Assembly (NCBI GenBank): GCA_028707005.1
Contig: JAQTVB010000010.1
Span: forward strand, 1-36,833
From: Patescibacteria group bacterium
GTDB taxonomy: Bacteria > Patescibacteriota > Patescibacteriia > Patescibacteriales > GWC2-42-12
Direction of reading: 5' to 3'
Length of the DNA stretch: 36,833 bases
Under the pieces are notes generated by a model. That model saw only the letters and a list, made by a program, of their open reading frames with translations. It did not search any database and had not been told where the DNA came from. Position numbers and translations under genes: made by a program. Positions 16,760 through 24,107 of this stretch are shown piece after piece (the stretch's first letter is position 1; the number at the start of each line of letters is the position of its first letter).

Positions 16760-17713
16760 TCAGGGCCTCCGCTCCAGATCACTGTCTTTGGACAGAGGTT
16801 CAACTAAACCGTATTGCTCCAACACTACCCGTAGCTTCGCCTGGTTTTCCGGCGCCATCGGCACCAGCGGCGAGCGAAAGACCATCTTGACTTGCTCCGG
16901 ATACATCATGGCCAGAGCGGTTTTCACCGGAATGGGGTTGGTTTCCAGGAACATGGCGCGCATCAGAGGTAGCAACTTAAAATGCCGACGCCGGGCTTTA
17001 GACTGCATGCCGATGTCTCTCAATCGGCTTTCATACACCAGCCCTGTTATCTCTCGAGGAACCAAATTACTGGCTACGGAAATAACCCCATTAGCGCCCA
17101 GACACATGGCTGGATAAGTCAAATTGTCGTCGCCGGACATCAACCGAAAATTTTCCGGTCGATCTGACAGCACGTCTTGAAGCTGATCCAGGTTGCCCGA
17201 AGCCCACTTCAGGCCGCAAATTGTGCCCTCGCGCGCCAGCTCCAAAATAATCTGAGCCGGAACCATGGCGCCGCCGCATCGGCCGGGGATATCGTAGAGC
17301 ACTACCGGCAAGCCGACCTTGGCCACTTGGCGGTAATAGTCTTTAATCCCGTCTGGGGTGGGCTTATTGTAATAAGGCATCACCGCTAAAACGCCGTCGG
17401 CACCGAATTTTTTAGCGGCGATAGTCAGGCTCACGGCCTCTGCCGTGGAATTTGAACCCGTACCGGCCAATACCGGCACTCGGCCATCTACCTCTTTAAT
17501 TACGCGCGCTATGACCTCTTGATGTTCGGCATGGTCCAGGGTCGGCGATTCGCCCGTGGTACCGCAAGGCACCAGGAAATTAACACTGCCATTAATCTGC
17601 TTCTCTACCAAGAACTTAAATGCCGGGTAACAAACCGCACCATTTTCCCTAAATGGTGTAATTAAGGCCGTACCTACCCCGGCTAACCATTCAATTGATC
17701 TTTTAATGTTCAT
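16760..17713 (-). CDS. dapA: 4-hydroxy-tetrahydrodipicolinate synthase
   Basis: 317 residues, class I aldolase TIM barrel. The enzyme condenses pyruvate with aspartate semialdehyde in the diaminopimelate/lysine pathway. PCGTTGESPTL holds the substrate-binding Thr pair (52-53). YDIPGR gives the proton-relay Tyr140 and Arg145, and GLKWASG the Schiff-base Lys169. MPYYNKPTPDG and DDNLTYPAMCLGANGVISV are also typical. The last 15 residues (EPLSKDSDLERRP) extend the usual end. No other lysine-pathway gene is in view. It has its own promoter, a short 5' stem-loop and its own terminator. Related lyases (N-acetylneuraminate, KDG aldolase) share the fold, but the TTGES and Tyr-Arg pattern favours DapA. 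Confidence 0.88.
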   Translation of the reverse strand: MNIKRSIEWLAGVGTALITPFRENGAVCYPAFKFLVEKQINGSVNFLVPCGTTGESPTLDHAEHQEVIARVIKEVDGRVPVLAGTGSNSTAEAVSLTIAAKKFGADGVLAVMPYYNKPTPDGIKDYYRQVAKVGLPVVLYDIPGRCGGAMVPAQIILELAREGTICGLKWASGNLDQLQDVLSDRPENFRLMSGDDNLTYPAMCLGANGVISVASNLVPREITGLVYESRLRDIGMQSKARRRHFKLLPLMRAMFLETNPIPVKTALAMMYPEQVKMVFRSPLVPMAPENQAKLRVVLEQYGLVEPLSKDSDLERRP

Positions 17714-17764
17714 GATACTCTTTATTGTTGTTTTGTTTTTATTAACGATTCATTCGTTGTCCGT

Positions 17765-17793
17765 ATCCTAGCATAACCGGCTAATCTTTGCAA
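17765..17793 (-). promoter_or_regulatory. promoter of dapA
   Basis: Minus strand TTGCAA (17793-17788), 17-base spacer, TAGGAT (17770-17765). The transcript would begin with a small hairpin, AACGA-ATGAA-TCGTT. Confidence 0.6.
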
Positions 17794-17877
17794 TAATACT
17801 AATTTACAAATAAAAATGGCATGCTTGAATCTATAATTCGTAAATTCGCAATAAATTCGTAATTCGTATTATCCGCC

Positions 17878-17906
17878 TTGACACCAAAAAATATTTGAGA
17901 TATATT
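17878..17906 (+). promoter_or_regulatory. promoter of the DHH-family gene
   Basis: TTGACA at 17878-17883, 17-base spacer, TATATT at 17901-17906, 27 bases before the ATG. AATTCGTA repeats lie just upstream (17829-17870). Confidence 0.75.
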
Positions 17907-17933
17907 GATTAATTGATTAAATAAATTTACGCC

Positions 17934-19097
17934 ATGTTAACTCAAGAGCAGCAAATTTTTGAACAAATCAAAAAAGCTTCCAATATTTTAATCACTTTTA
18001 AATGGAGCGGCGACGCTATCGCCTCGGCTTTGGCCCTGTCTTTATTTTTAAAAAAATTGGATAAAAACGTGGAAGTCGTGGCGGAAAAATCCGGACCGGA
18101 AAAACTGCTTGCCATCCTGCCCGGCTACGCAGAGATAAAAAACAGCCTGGACAACCTGCGCAACTTCATTATCTCTTTGGATATCACCAATACCAAGGTA
18201 AGCCAGATAAAATACCAGCGCGGAGAAAATAAATTGAACTTCATCATTTCCCCGAAAGACGGCTGGTTCACCGAAGACGATATTGATTCCGGCACCAGCG
18301 GCTTCAGGCATGACTTGATTATCGTTTTGGATACGCCGGACTTAGAAACGCTAGGCAGAGTCTACGATAACGACACGGAATTTTTTTACCAGACGCCGAT
18401 TATCAACCTTGACCATAATTCCACCAATGAAGGCTTCGGACAGATCAACTTTGTGGAATTGACCGCGGTTTCCACCTCGGAAATAGTTTTTTCCCTGATT
18501 GACAGCTACTCGCGCGACCTGATTGATGAAGACATCGCCACCTGCCTCTTGGCCGGCATGATCGCGGAAACCAAAAGTTTTAAAACCAACAACGTCACGC
18601 CGCGCGCGCTTTTAACCGCCTCGCAACTTATGTCTTTGGGCGGCCGGCGCGAAGAAATCGTCAACCACCTTTACCGCTCCAGAAGCCTGAACATTCTGAA
18701 GCTTTGGGGCCGGGTTCTGGCCCGCCTACTGGCCACGAGCGACAACCGGCTGGTCTGGTCTACCTTATCCTCCGCCGACTTCGTAAAAACCAATTCTACG
18801 GAAAAAGACTTAACCGATGTGATTGATGAACTGATCATTAGTATCCCGCAAGCCAGAGTAATTGCTCTGATTTACGAAACCGAAACCTCGCCTGACGGAC
18901 AAAGCGAAACCAAGAAAAAAAACACCAACCTGCTGCTCTATGCCACCAAAAATATTGATGCTTTAGCCTTAAGCAAAGAGTTTAATCCAACCGGCTCCAA
19001 GTACTTAGCCAAAGCGACCGTCCCGGCGCCTATTATTGAGGCGGAAAAAACCATTATCATAGCCCTGGAGGATAAACTTAACAAATTACCCCTATAA
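17934..19097 (+). CDS. DHH-superfamily phosphoesterase-like protein with altered motifs
   Basis: 387 residues. The layout is that of DHH/DHHA1 enzymes (NrnA, pAp phosphatase, RecJ): an N-terminal motif I ITFKWSGDAIASALALSLFL, a motif II DLIIVLDTPDLETLGRV, motif III INLDHNSTNEGFGQINFV, then TAVSTSEIVFSLI, and a C-terminal domain. Two ligands usually needed for metals differ: the first motif has SGDAIAS for the usual PDGDAIGS, and DHH is DHN (160-162). Asp27 and Asp160 are kept. The protein may keep weak phosphoesterase activity or be a non-catalytic binder of short nucleotides. It is transcribed alone from a clear promoter and ends before a tRNA pair. Confidence 0.75.
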   Translation: MLTQEQQIFEQIKKASNILITFKWSGDAIASALALSLFLKKLDKNVEVVAEKSGPEKLLAILPGYAEIKNSLDNLRNFIISLDITNTKVSQIKYQRGENKLNFIISPKDGWFTEDDIDSGTSGFRHDLIIVLDTPDLETLGRVYDNDTEFFYQTPIINLDHNSTNEGFGQINFVELTAVSTSEIVFSLIDSYSRDLIDEDIATCLLAGMIAETKSFKTNNVTPRALLTASQLMSLGGRREEIVNHLYRSRSLNILKLWGRVLARLLATSDNRLVWSTLSSADFVKTNSTEKDLTDVIDELIISIPQARVIALIYETETSPDGQSETKKKNTNLLLYATKNIDALALSKEFNPTGSKYLAKATVPAPIIEAEKTIIIALEDKLNKLPL

Positions 19098-19143
19098 CCG
19101 GCAAAGCGGCTTGAAAAAATCTCCGCCTAGTGTTAGATTGATA

Positions 19144-19170
19144 AAAAGGATTAAGTCCTTTTTTATTTTA
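19144..19170 (+). terminator. terminator after the DHH-family gene
   Basis: AAAAGGA-TTAAG-TCCTTTT followed by TTATTTTA. The stem is short but the T-run is good. The tRNA pair begins six bases later, so read-through could also supply the tRNAs. Confidence 0.6.
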
Positions 19171-19175
19171 AAGTA

Positions 19176-19249
19176 GCGCGTGTAGCTCAGCTGGTGAGAG
19201 CACGGCTCTTATAAAGCCGGGGTCGATGGTTCGAATCCATCCACGCGCA
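19176..19249 (+). tRNA. tRNA-Ile, anticodon UAU
   Basis: A full cloverleaf: acceptor GCGCGTG/CACGCGC, D arm GCTC/GAGC, anticodon stem CGGCT/AGCCG around CTTATAA (positions 34-36 read TAT), variable GGGTC, T arm GATGG-TTCGAAT-CCATC, discriminator A. The 3' end continues CCT, so CCA is added after transcription. TAT reads AUA. Most bacteria read AUA with a CAU-anticodon tRNA modified to lysidine by TilS. Confidence 0.93.
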
Positions 19250-19286
19250 CCTAGGGATACAGTTTACGTCTTGCGGGATAGTATAT

Positions 19287-19360
19287 GGACAATTAGCTCA
19301 GTTGGTTAGAGCGCCACATTGACATTGTGGAGGCCAGAGGTTCGAGCCCTCTATTGTCCA
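19287..19360 (+). tRNA. tRNA-Val, anticodon GAC
   Basis: Acceptor GGACAAT/ATTGTCC, D arm GCTC/GAGC, anticodon stem CCACA/TGTGG around TTGACAT, variable AGGCC, T arm AGAGG-TTCGAGC-CCTCT, discriminator A, no encoded CCA. It is 37 bases after tRNA-Ile and shares a terminator. Confidence 0.95.
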
Positions 19361-19372
19361 CCGAAAAGAATA

Positions 19373-19406
19373 AACACTCCGCTTTAAAGGAGTGTTTTGT
19401 TTTTTT
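19373..19406 (+). terminator. terminator of the tRNA-Ile/tRNA-Val unit
   Basis: AACACTCC-GCTTTAAA-GGAGTGTT followed by TTGTTTTTTT. Confidence 0.9.
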
Positions 19407-19645
19407 AAAACAATGGCTTCCTGCCTAAGAAGATGCCGATCTTAATTTCGACGGAAGAAGCAGCCGAAGACGAACTGGCCGAAACCTAGCCGCCAACACG
19501 CCTGAAAATGGCGTTTGAACTTTTCAACCCAGTCCCCTTGAACGGTAACTCGCTCAAGGGGATCTTTTTTATCTATCAATGCTTTCTGATGATTATTTGT
19601 AATATTAGTAATCAATTTGTAATATTCGCATTATACATTTGTAAT
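19407..19645 (+). other. intergenic stretch with a possible 18-codon reading frame and a terminator
   Basis: No recognisable gene. At 19433-19489 a short frame reads MPILISTEEAAEDELAET, an acidic peptide with a weak purine stretch upstream. It is followed by a strong terminator at 19533-19570. No promoter is apparent, so this may be a short transcript fed by read-through from the tRNAs, or the 3' remnant of an older gene. Confidence 0.2.
19533..19570 (+). terminator. Rho-independent terminator without an evident gene
   Basis: TCCCCTTGA and TCAAGGGGA are exact inverted arms around a 12-base loop, followed by TCTTTTTTA. A strong terminator here implies transcription on the plus strand between 19407 and 19533. 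Confidence 0.85.
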
Positions 19646-19678
19646 AAAAAAACTACCGCTGATCCTCCGCGCGGTAGT
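19646..19678 (-). terminator. terminator of the large RNA unit
   Basis: Minus strand ACTACCGC, loop, GCGGTAGT, then TTTTTTATTAC. Confidence 0.9.
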
Positions 19679-20252
19679 CAAAAAGTCGGCCAGAGAGAAT
19701 ACACCTCCTTGAATACTCACGCATTAACTTGTTGTTTGGGCCCAACAAGCAAATGGTGAACGCTGATTTCCTCTCTGGCTCTGAAAAAAGATGTACCGGA
19801 CAAGCGGGCCACCACTTAGCGCGTACAGCACGCGCCAGAATGCCACCGACAACAAAACAGCAGACGCTCGACCAAACGTCTTTGAGCTAATTTGTTGCAG
19901 TGAAGACAGCCAGGGAAACAAACACCCTGGCTATTGCGCCAAGCAATCTTGCTCCACTGCCCTACCCGGTACAAAATTAACAAAGTTCTAGACTATAAAG
20001 GAAGAGAGAGGAGGCGCGCTTTGCCCCATCGGTAACCAGAGCCATTGAATGGAAATTTCGTTGACACTCTGGGCGGTGGACACAACGGCGCACCCACCTC
20101 TCTCTCCTGCATGGCTCAAACAATCAACAAAAGCGCAACCGCTAGCGAGGATAATGCCGGCTGATTGACCATGGACATGCGCGGATCACGCCTCCTTGTC
20201 TGGGTACATAGCGCACGTCTTGTTGGTTGTCTGAAAACAAACGCTTTTAAGC
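19646..20252 (-). ncRNA. candidate large structured non-coding RNA, about 607 nt
   Basis: A consensus promoter at 20286-20259 and a strong terminator at 19678-19646 bound a minus-strand transcript with no convincing protein. It is full of long-range and local stems: CATGGTCA (20176 region) with TGA-CCATG near 20115; GGAGAGAGAGG (near 20105) with CCTCTCTCTTCC (near 20010) enclosing CCAGAG/CTCTGG and CCAT-TCA-ATGG; GCAGTG-AG (near 19960) with CT-CACTGC (near 19900) enclosing AGCAA/TTGCT and AGCCAGGG/CCCTGGCT; AGACG/CGTCT; GCGCGT/ACGCGC; and GCCAGAGAG (near 19780) with CTCTCTGGC (near 19692) enclosing a CTTGTT/AACAAG hairpin. Size and ornate folding, next to tRNA genes, recall OLE, ROOL and GOLLD RNAs, but I see no specific match. 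RNase P, tmRNA and 6S landmarks are absent. Two AAGGAGG sequences are present (near 20195 and 19709) without good frames behind them. Confidence 0.6.
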
Positions 20253-20258
20253 ATATTT

Positions 20259-20286
20259 AGTATAGTCTTTTTACCACGTTTGTCAA
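20259..20286 (-). promoter_or_regulatory. promoter of the large RNA unit
   Basis: Minus strand TTGACA (20286-20281), 16-base spacer, TATACT (20264-20259). A close consensus match, consistent with strong transcription. Confidence 0.85.
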
Positions 20287-20312
20287 GTTATTAACTGCTA
20301 GGTTATGTCCAT

Positions 20313-20344
20313 AAAAAAGGACCGCGAAGATAAACTCCGCGGCC
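20313..20344 (-). terminator. terminator of the 87-aa gene
   Basis: Minus strand GGCCGCG, loop, CGCGGTCC, then TTTTTTATGG. Confidence 0.88.
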
Positions 20345-20372
20345 ATGAAACCCCCTGGCTAAAAAATGCCAG

Positions 20373-20636
20373 CTATTCTCCGGGCTGCTTTGCCCGCGTC
20401 CCTCTTCGCTCGGATGCGCGCCTTGCCGCCATAACCAGAGCAATAATTCTGCGCATTTCTAACAACTCTGCTCCATCTTGTCCATAGCATTGATCTGCAA
20501 AAAGCCTTACGGCCAAAGACCAGCCAACTTTCTGCAGACTTACGCAACCACCATCTTTAGCCACCGATTGCAGCTGTTTTTCCCTGGCCGCCAAAATTTC
20601 GGGCGGTATGATGACCGTCGGAAAACGTCGAGCCAT
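20373..20636 (-). CDS. small helical protein, 87 aa, unknown function
   Basis: The start at 20636 is set by AAGGAGGAGGGT directly before the ATG; an in-frame start further up at 20678 would ignore this site. Sequence begins MARRFPTVIIPPEILAAREK and is then helical: QSVAKDGG, SLQKVGWSLAVRLFADQCYG, ELLEMRRIIALVMAARRASE, ending in a basic tail. VIIPPEILAAREK has the look of a short strand-turn-helix DNA-binding start (RHH-like), but the rest does not follow that fold closely. It has its own promoter, a 5' stem-loop and a terminator. G+C is higher than in the A+T-rich gaps around it. No family recognised. Confidence 0.7.
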   Translation of the reverse strand: MARRFPTVIIPPEILAAREKQLQSVAKDGGCVSLQKVGWSLAVRLFADQCYGQDGAELLEMRRIIALVMAARRASERRGTRAKQPGE

Positions 20637-20736
20637 ACCCTCCTCCTTTGGTTGAATTTTTTCCAGCGCGTTTAGCACCAGTTTGCTTTCGAATCCCTGA
20701 AAACTACTGATTCAAAAGAACTAGGCAAACAATAAT

Positions 20737-20766
20737 ATTATAGCCCCCTTTCTCGCTTATAGTCAA
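20737..20766 (-). promoter_or_regulatory. promoter and 5' stem of the 87-aa gene
   Basis: Minus strand TTGACT (20766-20761), 18-base spacer, TATAAT (20742-20737). The transcript begins with GTTTGC and TTTTGAATC, which pair with GATTCGAAA and GCAAAC downstream (about 20732-20682). Confidence 0.8.
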
Positions 20767-20811
20767 CGATTTTTATTTGCTTTTTTTGGTTAGGTTTAGT
20801 AAAATTAATAA

Positions 20812-20936
20812 TACGAAGGAAATACGAATTACGAATCTTATACGAATTTACGAATACTGATATCCACGCCATTTGCCTTGATTATGTTTTGCATTGCATT
20901 TATTCGTAAATTCGTACAAGATTCGTAATTCGTATT
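20812..20936. repeat. ATTCGTAAT-type degenerate repeats upstream of pheS
   Basis: TACGAATTACGAATCTTATACGAATTTACGAAT and its inverse ATTCGTAAATTCGT...ATTCGTAATTCGTATT (given in parts: TACGAATTACGAAT, ACGAATTTACGAAT, ATTCGTAAATTCGT, GATTCGTAATTCGTATT) make a large inverted arrangement across the gap. No gene here; a clear pheS promoter was not found. Confidence 0.6.
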
Positions 20937-20945
20937 GTTTATTTT

Positions 20946-21980
20946 ATGCTAGAAACTAAAATAAAAAATCTTTTAGCTGAACTTAAAAATAAGCTTAACC
21001 AGGCCCAATCTTTGCGTGATATAGCCGCGCTCTGGCGCCAGTATCTTGGCGACAAGGGCGTGATTAAGCTTGGTTTAAAAGAAATTAAAAATTTAACGGC
21101 CGAAGAAAAAAGAACGCAGGCGCCGACTCTGCAAAAACTCTTTCAGGAAGCTAATGAAACTTTTAAAGCCAAGGAGAGCGAATTAAAAAATAGCCTGGCC
21201 GGCCAAAGTCTGAAAACCGAAGCCGAGGCGCTGGCTTTCACTACCCCGAAAATCGGCCATCTTCATCCCCTTACAAAAACCATCAGGGAAATCAACCAGT
21301 TATTTATCAGCCTGGGTTATAGTATTATGGATGGCCCGGAAATAGAAGAAGACGAATATTGCTTCCAAAGGCTGAATGTGCCGCTGGATCATCCGGCTCG
21401 CGACATGCAAGACACAATCTATATTAAAGAACCCAATTTTCTTTTAAGGACGCAAACCTCTTCTATTGAGGCGCGCACCTTAGCCGATTTCCCTCCGCCT
21501 TTTAAAATTGTTTCGCCCGGACGGGTCTACCGCAACGAAAGCGTCAATAAAAGCAACCATTTCATTTTCCATCATTACCAGGGCGTAGTGGTGCAAAAAA
21601 AAGTTAGCTTAAAAGACTTGTTCGGCACCTTTGACGCTCTATTCAAAAAAATGTACGGCCCGCAAGTCGTAACCAGGTACCGCAACAAATATTATCCGGA
21701 AGTTGAACCGGGCGTCGGCCCGGACATGCAATGTTTTAACTGCGCCGGCCAGGGCTGTTCCGTCTGCAAAGGCGTGGGCTGGATTGAAATGGGCGGCGCC
21801 GGGATTATTCATCCCAATGTTATGCGCCAAGCCGGACTAGACCCAAAACAATGGATGGGCTTTGCTTTTGGTTTGGGACTGGACCGCTGGGTGATGGCCA
21901 AATATAATATTACCGACATCAGAACTTTGCTCGGCGGCAATTTAAGCTATAAATATTACCAAGATGAAACTGCTATATAG
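20946..21980 (+). CDS. pheS: phenylalanyl-tRNA synthetase alpha subunit
   Basis: 344 residues, class IIc catalytic subunit. An N-terminal coiled coil (about 1-90) binds tRNA-Phe. GHLHPLTKTIREINQLFISLGY starts the core, DMQDTIYI and LLRTQTSSIEART are the motif 2 region, FKIVSPGRVYRNESVNKSNHFIFHHYQGVVV follows, and GFAFGLGLDRWVMAKYNITDIR is motif 3. A Cys-rich loop (CFNCAGQGCSVCKGVGWIE here quoted in part: NCAGQGCSVCKGVGW) is seen in many PheS proteins. It overlaps pheT by 17 bases, consistent with translational coupling. Confidence 0.97.
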   Translation: MLETKIKNLLAELKNKLNQAQSLRDIAALWRQYLGDKGVIKLGLKEIKNLTAEEKRTQAPTLQKLFQEANETFKAKESELKNSLAGQSLKTEAEALAFTTPKIGHLHPLTKTIREINQLFISLGYSIMDGPEIEEDEYCFQRLNVPLDHPARDMQDTIYIKEPNFLLRTQTSSIEARTLADFPPPFKIVSPGRVYRNESVNKSNHFIFHHYQGVVVQKKVSLKDLFGTFDALFKKMYGPQVVTRYRNKYYPEVEPGVGPDMQCFNCAGQGCSVCKGVGWIEMGGAGIIHPNVMRQAGLDPKQWMGFAFGLGLDRWVMAKYNITDIRTLLGGNLSYKYYQDETAI

Positions 21981-23922
21981 CCAACTTAAAGAATTGATCC
22001 CTGCTTTAAAAGCCAGCCCCAAAGAAGCCGGCCGGGTTTTAACCATGGTCGGCTTCATGATGGATAGCTTAAAAGAAGTTAAGTTTAACCATGGTCCCGA
22101 TTGGCTGATGAGTTTTGAAATTAGGCAAAATCGCGCTGACTGCTTGTCGGTTTTCGGCTTGGCGCGCGAATTAGCCGGCTATTATGGCTTGAAAATTAAT
22201 TGGCCGAAAATTGCCAAACTTGCTTTCAGTAAAGACCGGCTGGAGATTAAAGTTGAGGCGGCCGGCGCGGTCAAAAGAATTTCTGCCGTAAAAATGACCG
22301 GCCTGAAAAATACCCAATCGCCCGCTTGGCTTAAGGATTATCTGGAACTCCAAGGCATCAACAGCGTCAATTTATTGGTTGATTTATCAAACTATGTGAT
22401 GTTTCTAACCGGCTATCCCTCGCATTTAATCGACGTGGAAAAAATGACTGGCAATTTGCGCTGGTCGCTTAATAAAGAGTTTAACCGGGTCACGACTTTA
22501 TTCGGCACGGTGGTGCCGCTTAAAAAAGACCAAGAGCTGATTATCCGCGACGATAAAAATATCATCGCCACCGCCTTGGTCGGCAGCCGGGCGGCGGAAA
22601 TTTCCTTAGCCACCACGGAAGTGATCGCGGAAGTAGCGACCTATGACCGGGCGGTCATCAGAAAAAATTCCCGCGACTTAAATATCGTTACCGAAGCCAG
22701 CCATCGCCTGGAAAAAGAGCTTGACCCCAACGGCACCCGCGCGGCGCTGGAATTGCTGATCGGCCTGATAAAAAAATCTGCCGGCGGCGAGGTAGCTAGC
22801 GCGCTCTTTGACTATTATCCGAAAAAATACGCTTCGCCGGCCATTAAATTTGATCCGCGCCTGCCCGGCCAGTTCGCCGGCGTAGCAATTGCCCCGAGCC
22901 AAGCCATAAAAATCCTTAAAAACTTGAATTGCGCTCTTAAAAAATCCGGGGCCGGCTATTTGGTTACCCCGCCGACCTACCGCCAAGATTTGAATTTGGC
23001 CGAAGACTTGGTGGAAGAAGTAATCAGGCTGTTCGGCTATGAAAAAATTGTCGCCGAAAAAATCCCCAGTCTGGAAGTGGCGCCCAACATCACTCCTAAA
23101 AATATTATTTTAGCCGAAAAGGCCCGAGACATTTTAACCAGTCTGGGCTTTGATGAAATTTTATCCTGGCCGTTAACCAAGCATGAGGCCAATAGCCAAA
23201 CCAACTATTTGGCTTGGCAGGAAATCGCCACGCAAAATTCCATCAACGACCTCTGCCCCGACTTAAGGCAATCCATGGCCACCGGCCTGTTTAACCAATT
23301 GGCCGAATATGAAAAAAATAATGTTGAAGCCATAAAAATTTTTGAAATCGGCAAAATTTTCGGCCAAATCGGGAAAAAATATTTAGAAGATGAATCGTTG
23401 GGCCTGTTGTCGGCCGCCACCCAGCGCTCGCTTGACGAATTCAAAAATCAGCTGGAAATTCTTTTGCGCTCGCTCGGCTTAACCGACCTAAAATATTTTA
23501 CTGCGGCTCATGGCCCGGCCGCGGCCAATCCTGAATCTTGCTGGGAAATTTTGGCGCAGGGCCAAGCGATCGGCCTGATTTACAAACTAAAGCCGCGCGC
23601 CAATAAATTAAACGTTTATTTCGCGGAAATTAATATCACCTCAATCACCGCTTTATTAAAAAAGGTTAAAAACTACCCGGTCGTTGAACTTACGCGCAAA
23701 TTGATCTCTTTGGATGCCAACGTGGAATTAGCTAAAAACGAATCAATCTATAAATATTTAACCGGGTTGGAAAAAAAATTGGACAAAGATCATTTGTTCA
23801 GCTTAAACATAAGCGATGTTTTTCCTTTAACCGACAAAGTAAGATACACTATCAGGGTGGTCTACAAAGAATTGTCCGACCAGGAAGCCAAAAAAATCCA
23901 TTTGCAGGCATTTGGCTTATAA
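21964..23922 (+). CDS. pheT: phenylalanyl-tRNA synthetase beta subunit, short form
   Basis: 652 residues, against nearly 800 in E. coli. MKLLYSQLKELIPAL leads straight to the conserved B-domain stretch, so the OB-fold tRNA-binding domain that usually sits after the first 40 residues is missing. B1/B5 and editing B3/B4 features follow (SFEIRQNRADCLSVFGLARELAGYYG; SNYVMFLTGYPSHLID; REVIRLFGY-like EEVIRLFGYEKI). The C-terminal anticodon-binding FDX-ACB domain is present (YPVVELTRKLISLDANVELA to VRYTIRVVYKELSDQEAKK). The ATG overlaps the pheS end. The protein forms the alpha2beta2 enzyme with PheS. Confidence 0.95.
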   Translation: MKLLYSQLKELIPALKASPKEAGRVLTMVGFMMDSLKEVKFNHGPDWLMSFEIRQNRADCLSVFGLARELAGYYGLKINWPKIAKLAFSKDRLEIKVEAAGAVKRISAVKMTGLKNTQSPAWLKDYLELQGINSVNLLVDLSNYVMFLTGYPSHLIDVEKMTGNLRWSLNKEFNRVTTLFGTVVPLKKDQELIIRDDKNIIATALVGSRAAEISLATTEVIAEVATYDRAVIRKNSRDLNIVTEASHRLEKELDPNGTRAALELLIGLIKKSAGGEVASALFDYYPKKYASPAIKFDPRLPGQFAGVAIAPSQAIKILKNLNCALKKSGAGYLVTPPTYRQDLNLAEDLVEEVIRLFGYEKIVAEKIPSLEVAPNITPKNIILAEKARDILTSLGFDEILSWPLTKHEANSQTNYLAWQEIATQNSINDLCPDLRQSMATGLFNQLAEYEKNNVEAIKIFEIGKIFGQIGKKYLEDESLGLLSAATQRSLDEFKNQLEILLRSLGLTDLKYFTAAHGPAAANPESCWEILAQGQAIGLIYKLKPRANKLNVYFAEINITSITALLKKVKNYPVVELTRKLISLDANVELAKNESIYKYLTGLEKKLDKDHLFSLNISDVFPLTDKVRYTIRVVYKELSDQEAKKIHLQAFGL

Positions 23923-23987
23923 AAAAGATCTACGAATTTTATTTGTAGTATTCGTGCCTAATTCGTAATATTCGCATTATATTATTT

Positions 23988-24027
23988 AAAAAAGAGCCCC
24001 CTCCGGAATTTTTCCAGGGGGGCTTTT
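23988..24027. terminator. bidirectional terminator between pheT and the 84-aa gene
   Basis: AGCCCCC-TCCGGAATTTTTCCA-GGGGGGCT with A-rich bases to the left and TTTT to the right. It can serve pheT (plus) and the small gene at 24108 (minus). Confidence 0.8.
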
Positions 24028-24107
24028 GCAATTCTTGGGGGGCAGTCTAACTGCCACGATTGAGGCTAGTCAAACTAGCCGCGGCAATCAGGCAAGGGCG
24101 GCCTGGC

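Noticed and set aside
19724-19921. 65-aa minus-strand frame within the large RNA
   Set aside because: No ribosome site, composition unlike a protein, and it spans strong hairpins.
19646-20252. tmRNA or RNase P RNA
   Set aside because: No tRNA-like 3' end with a T arm, no tag frame ending in ALAA, and no RNase P CR-I/CR-V pair in the right order.
20637-20678. Longer start for the 87-aa protein
   Set aside because: The AAGGAGGAGGG site sits within that extension, directly before the ATG at 20636.
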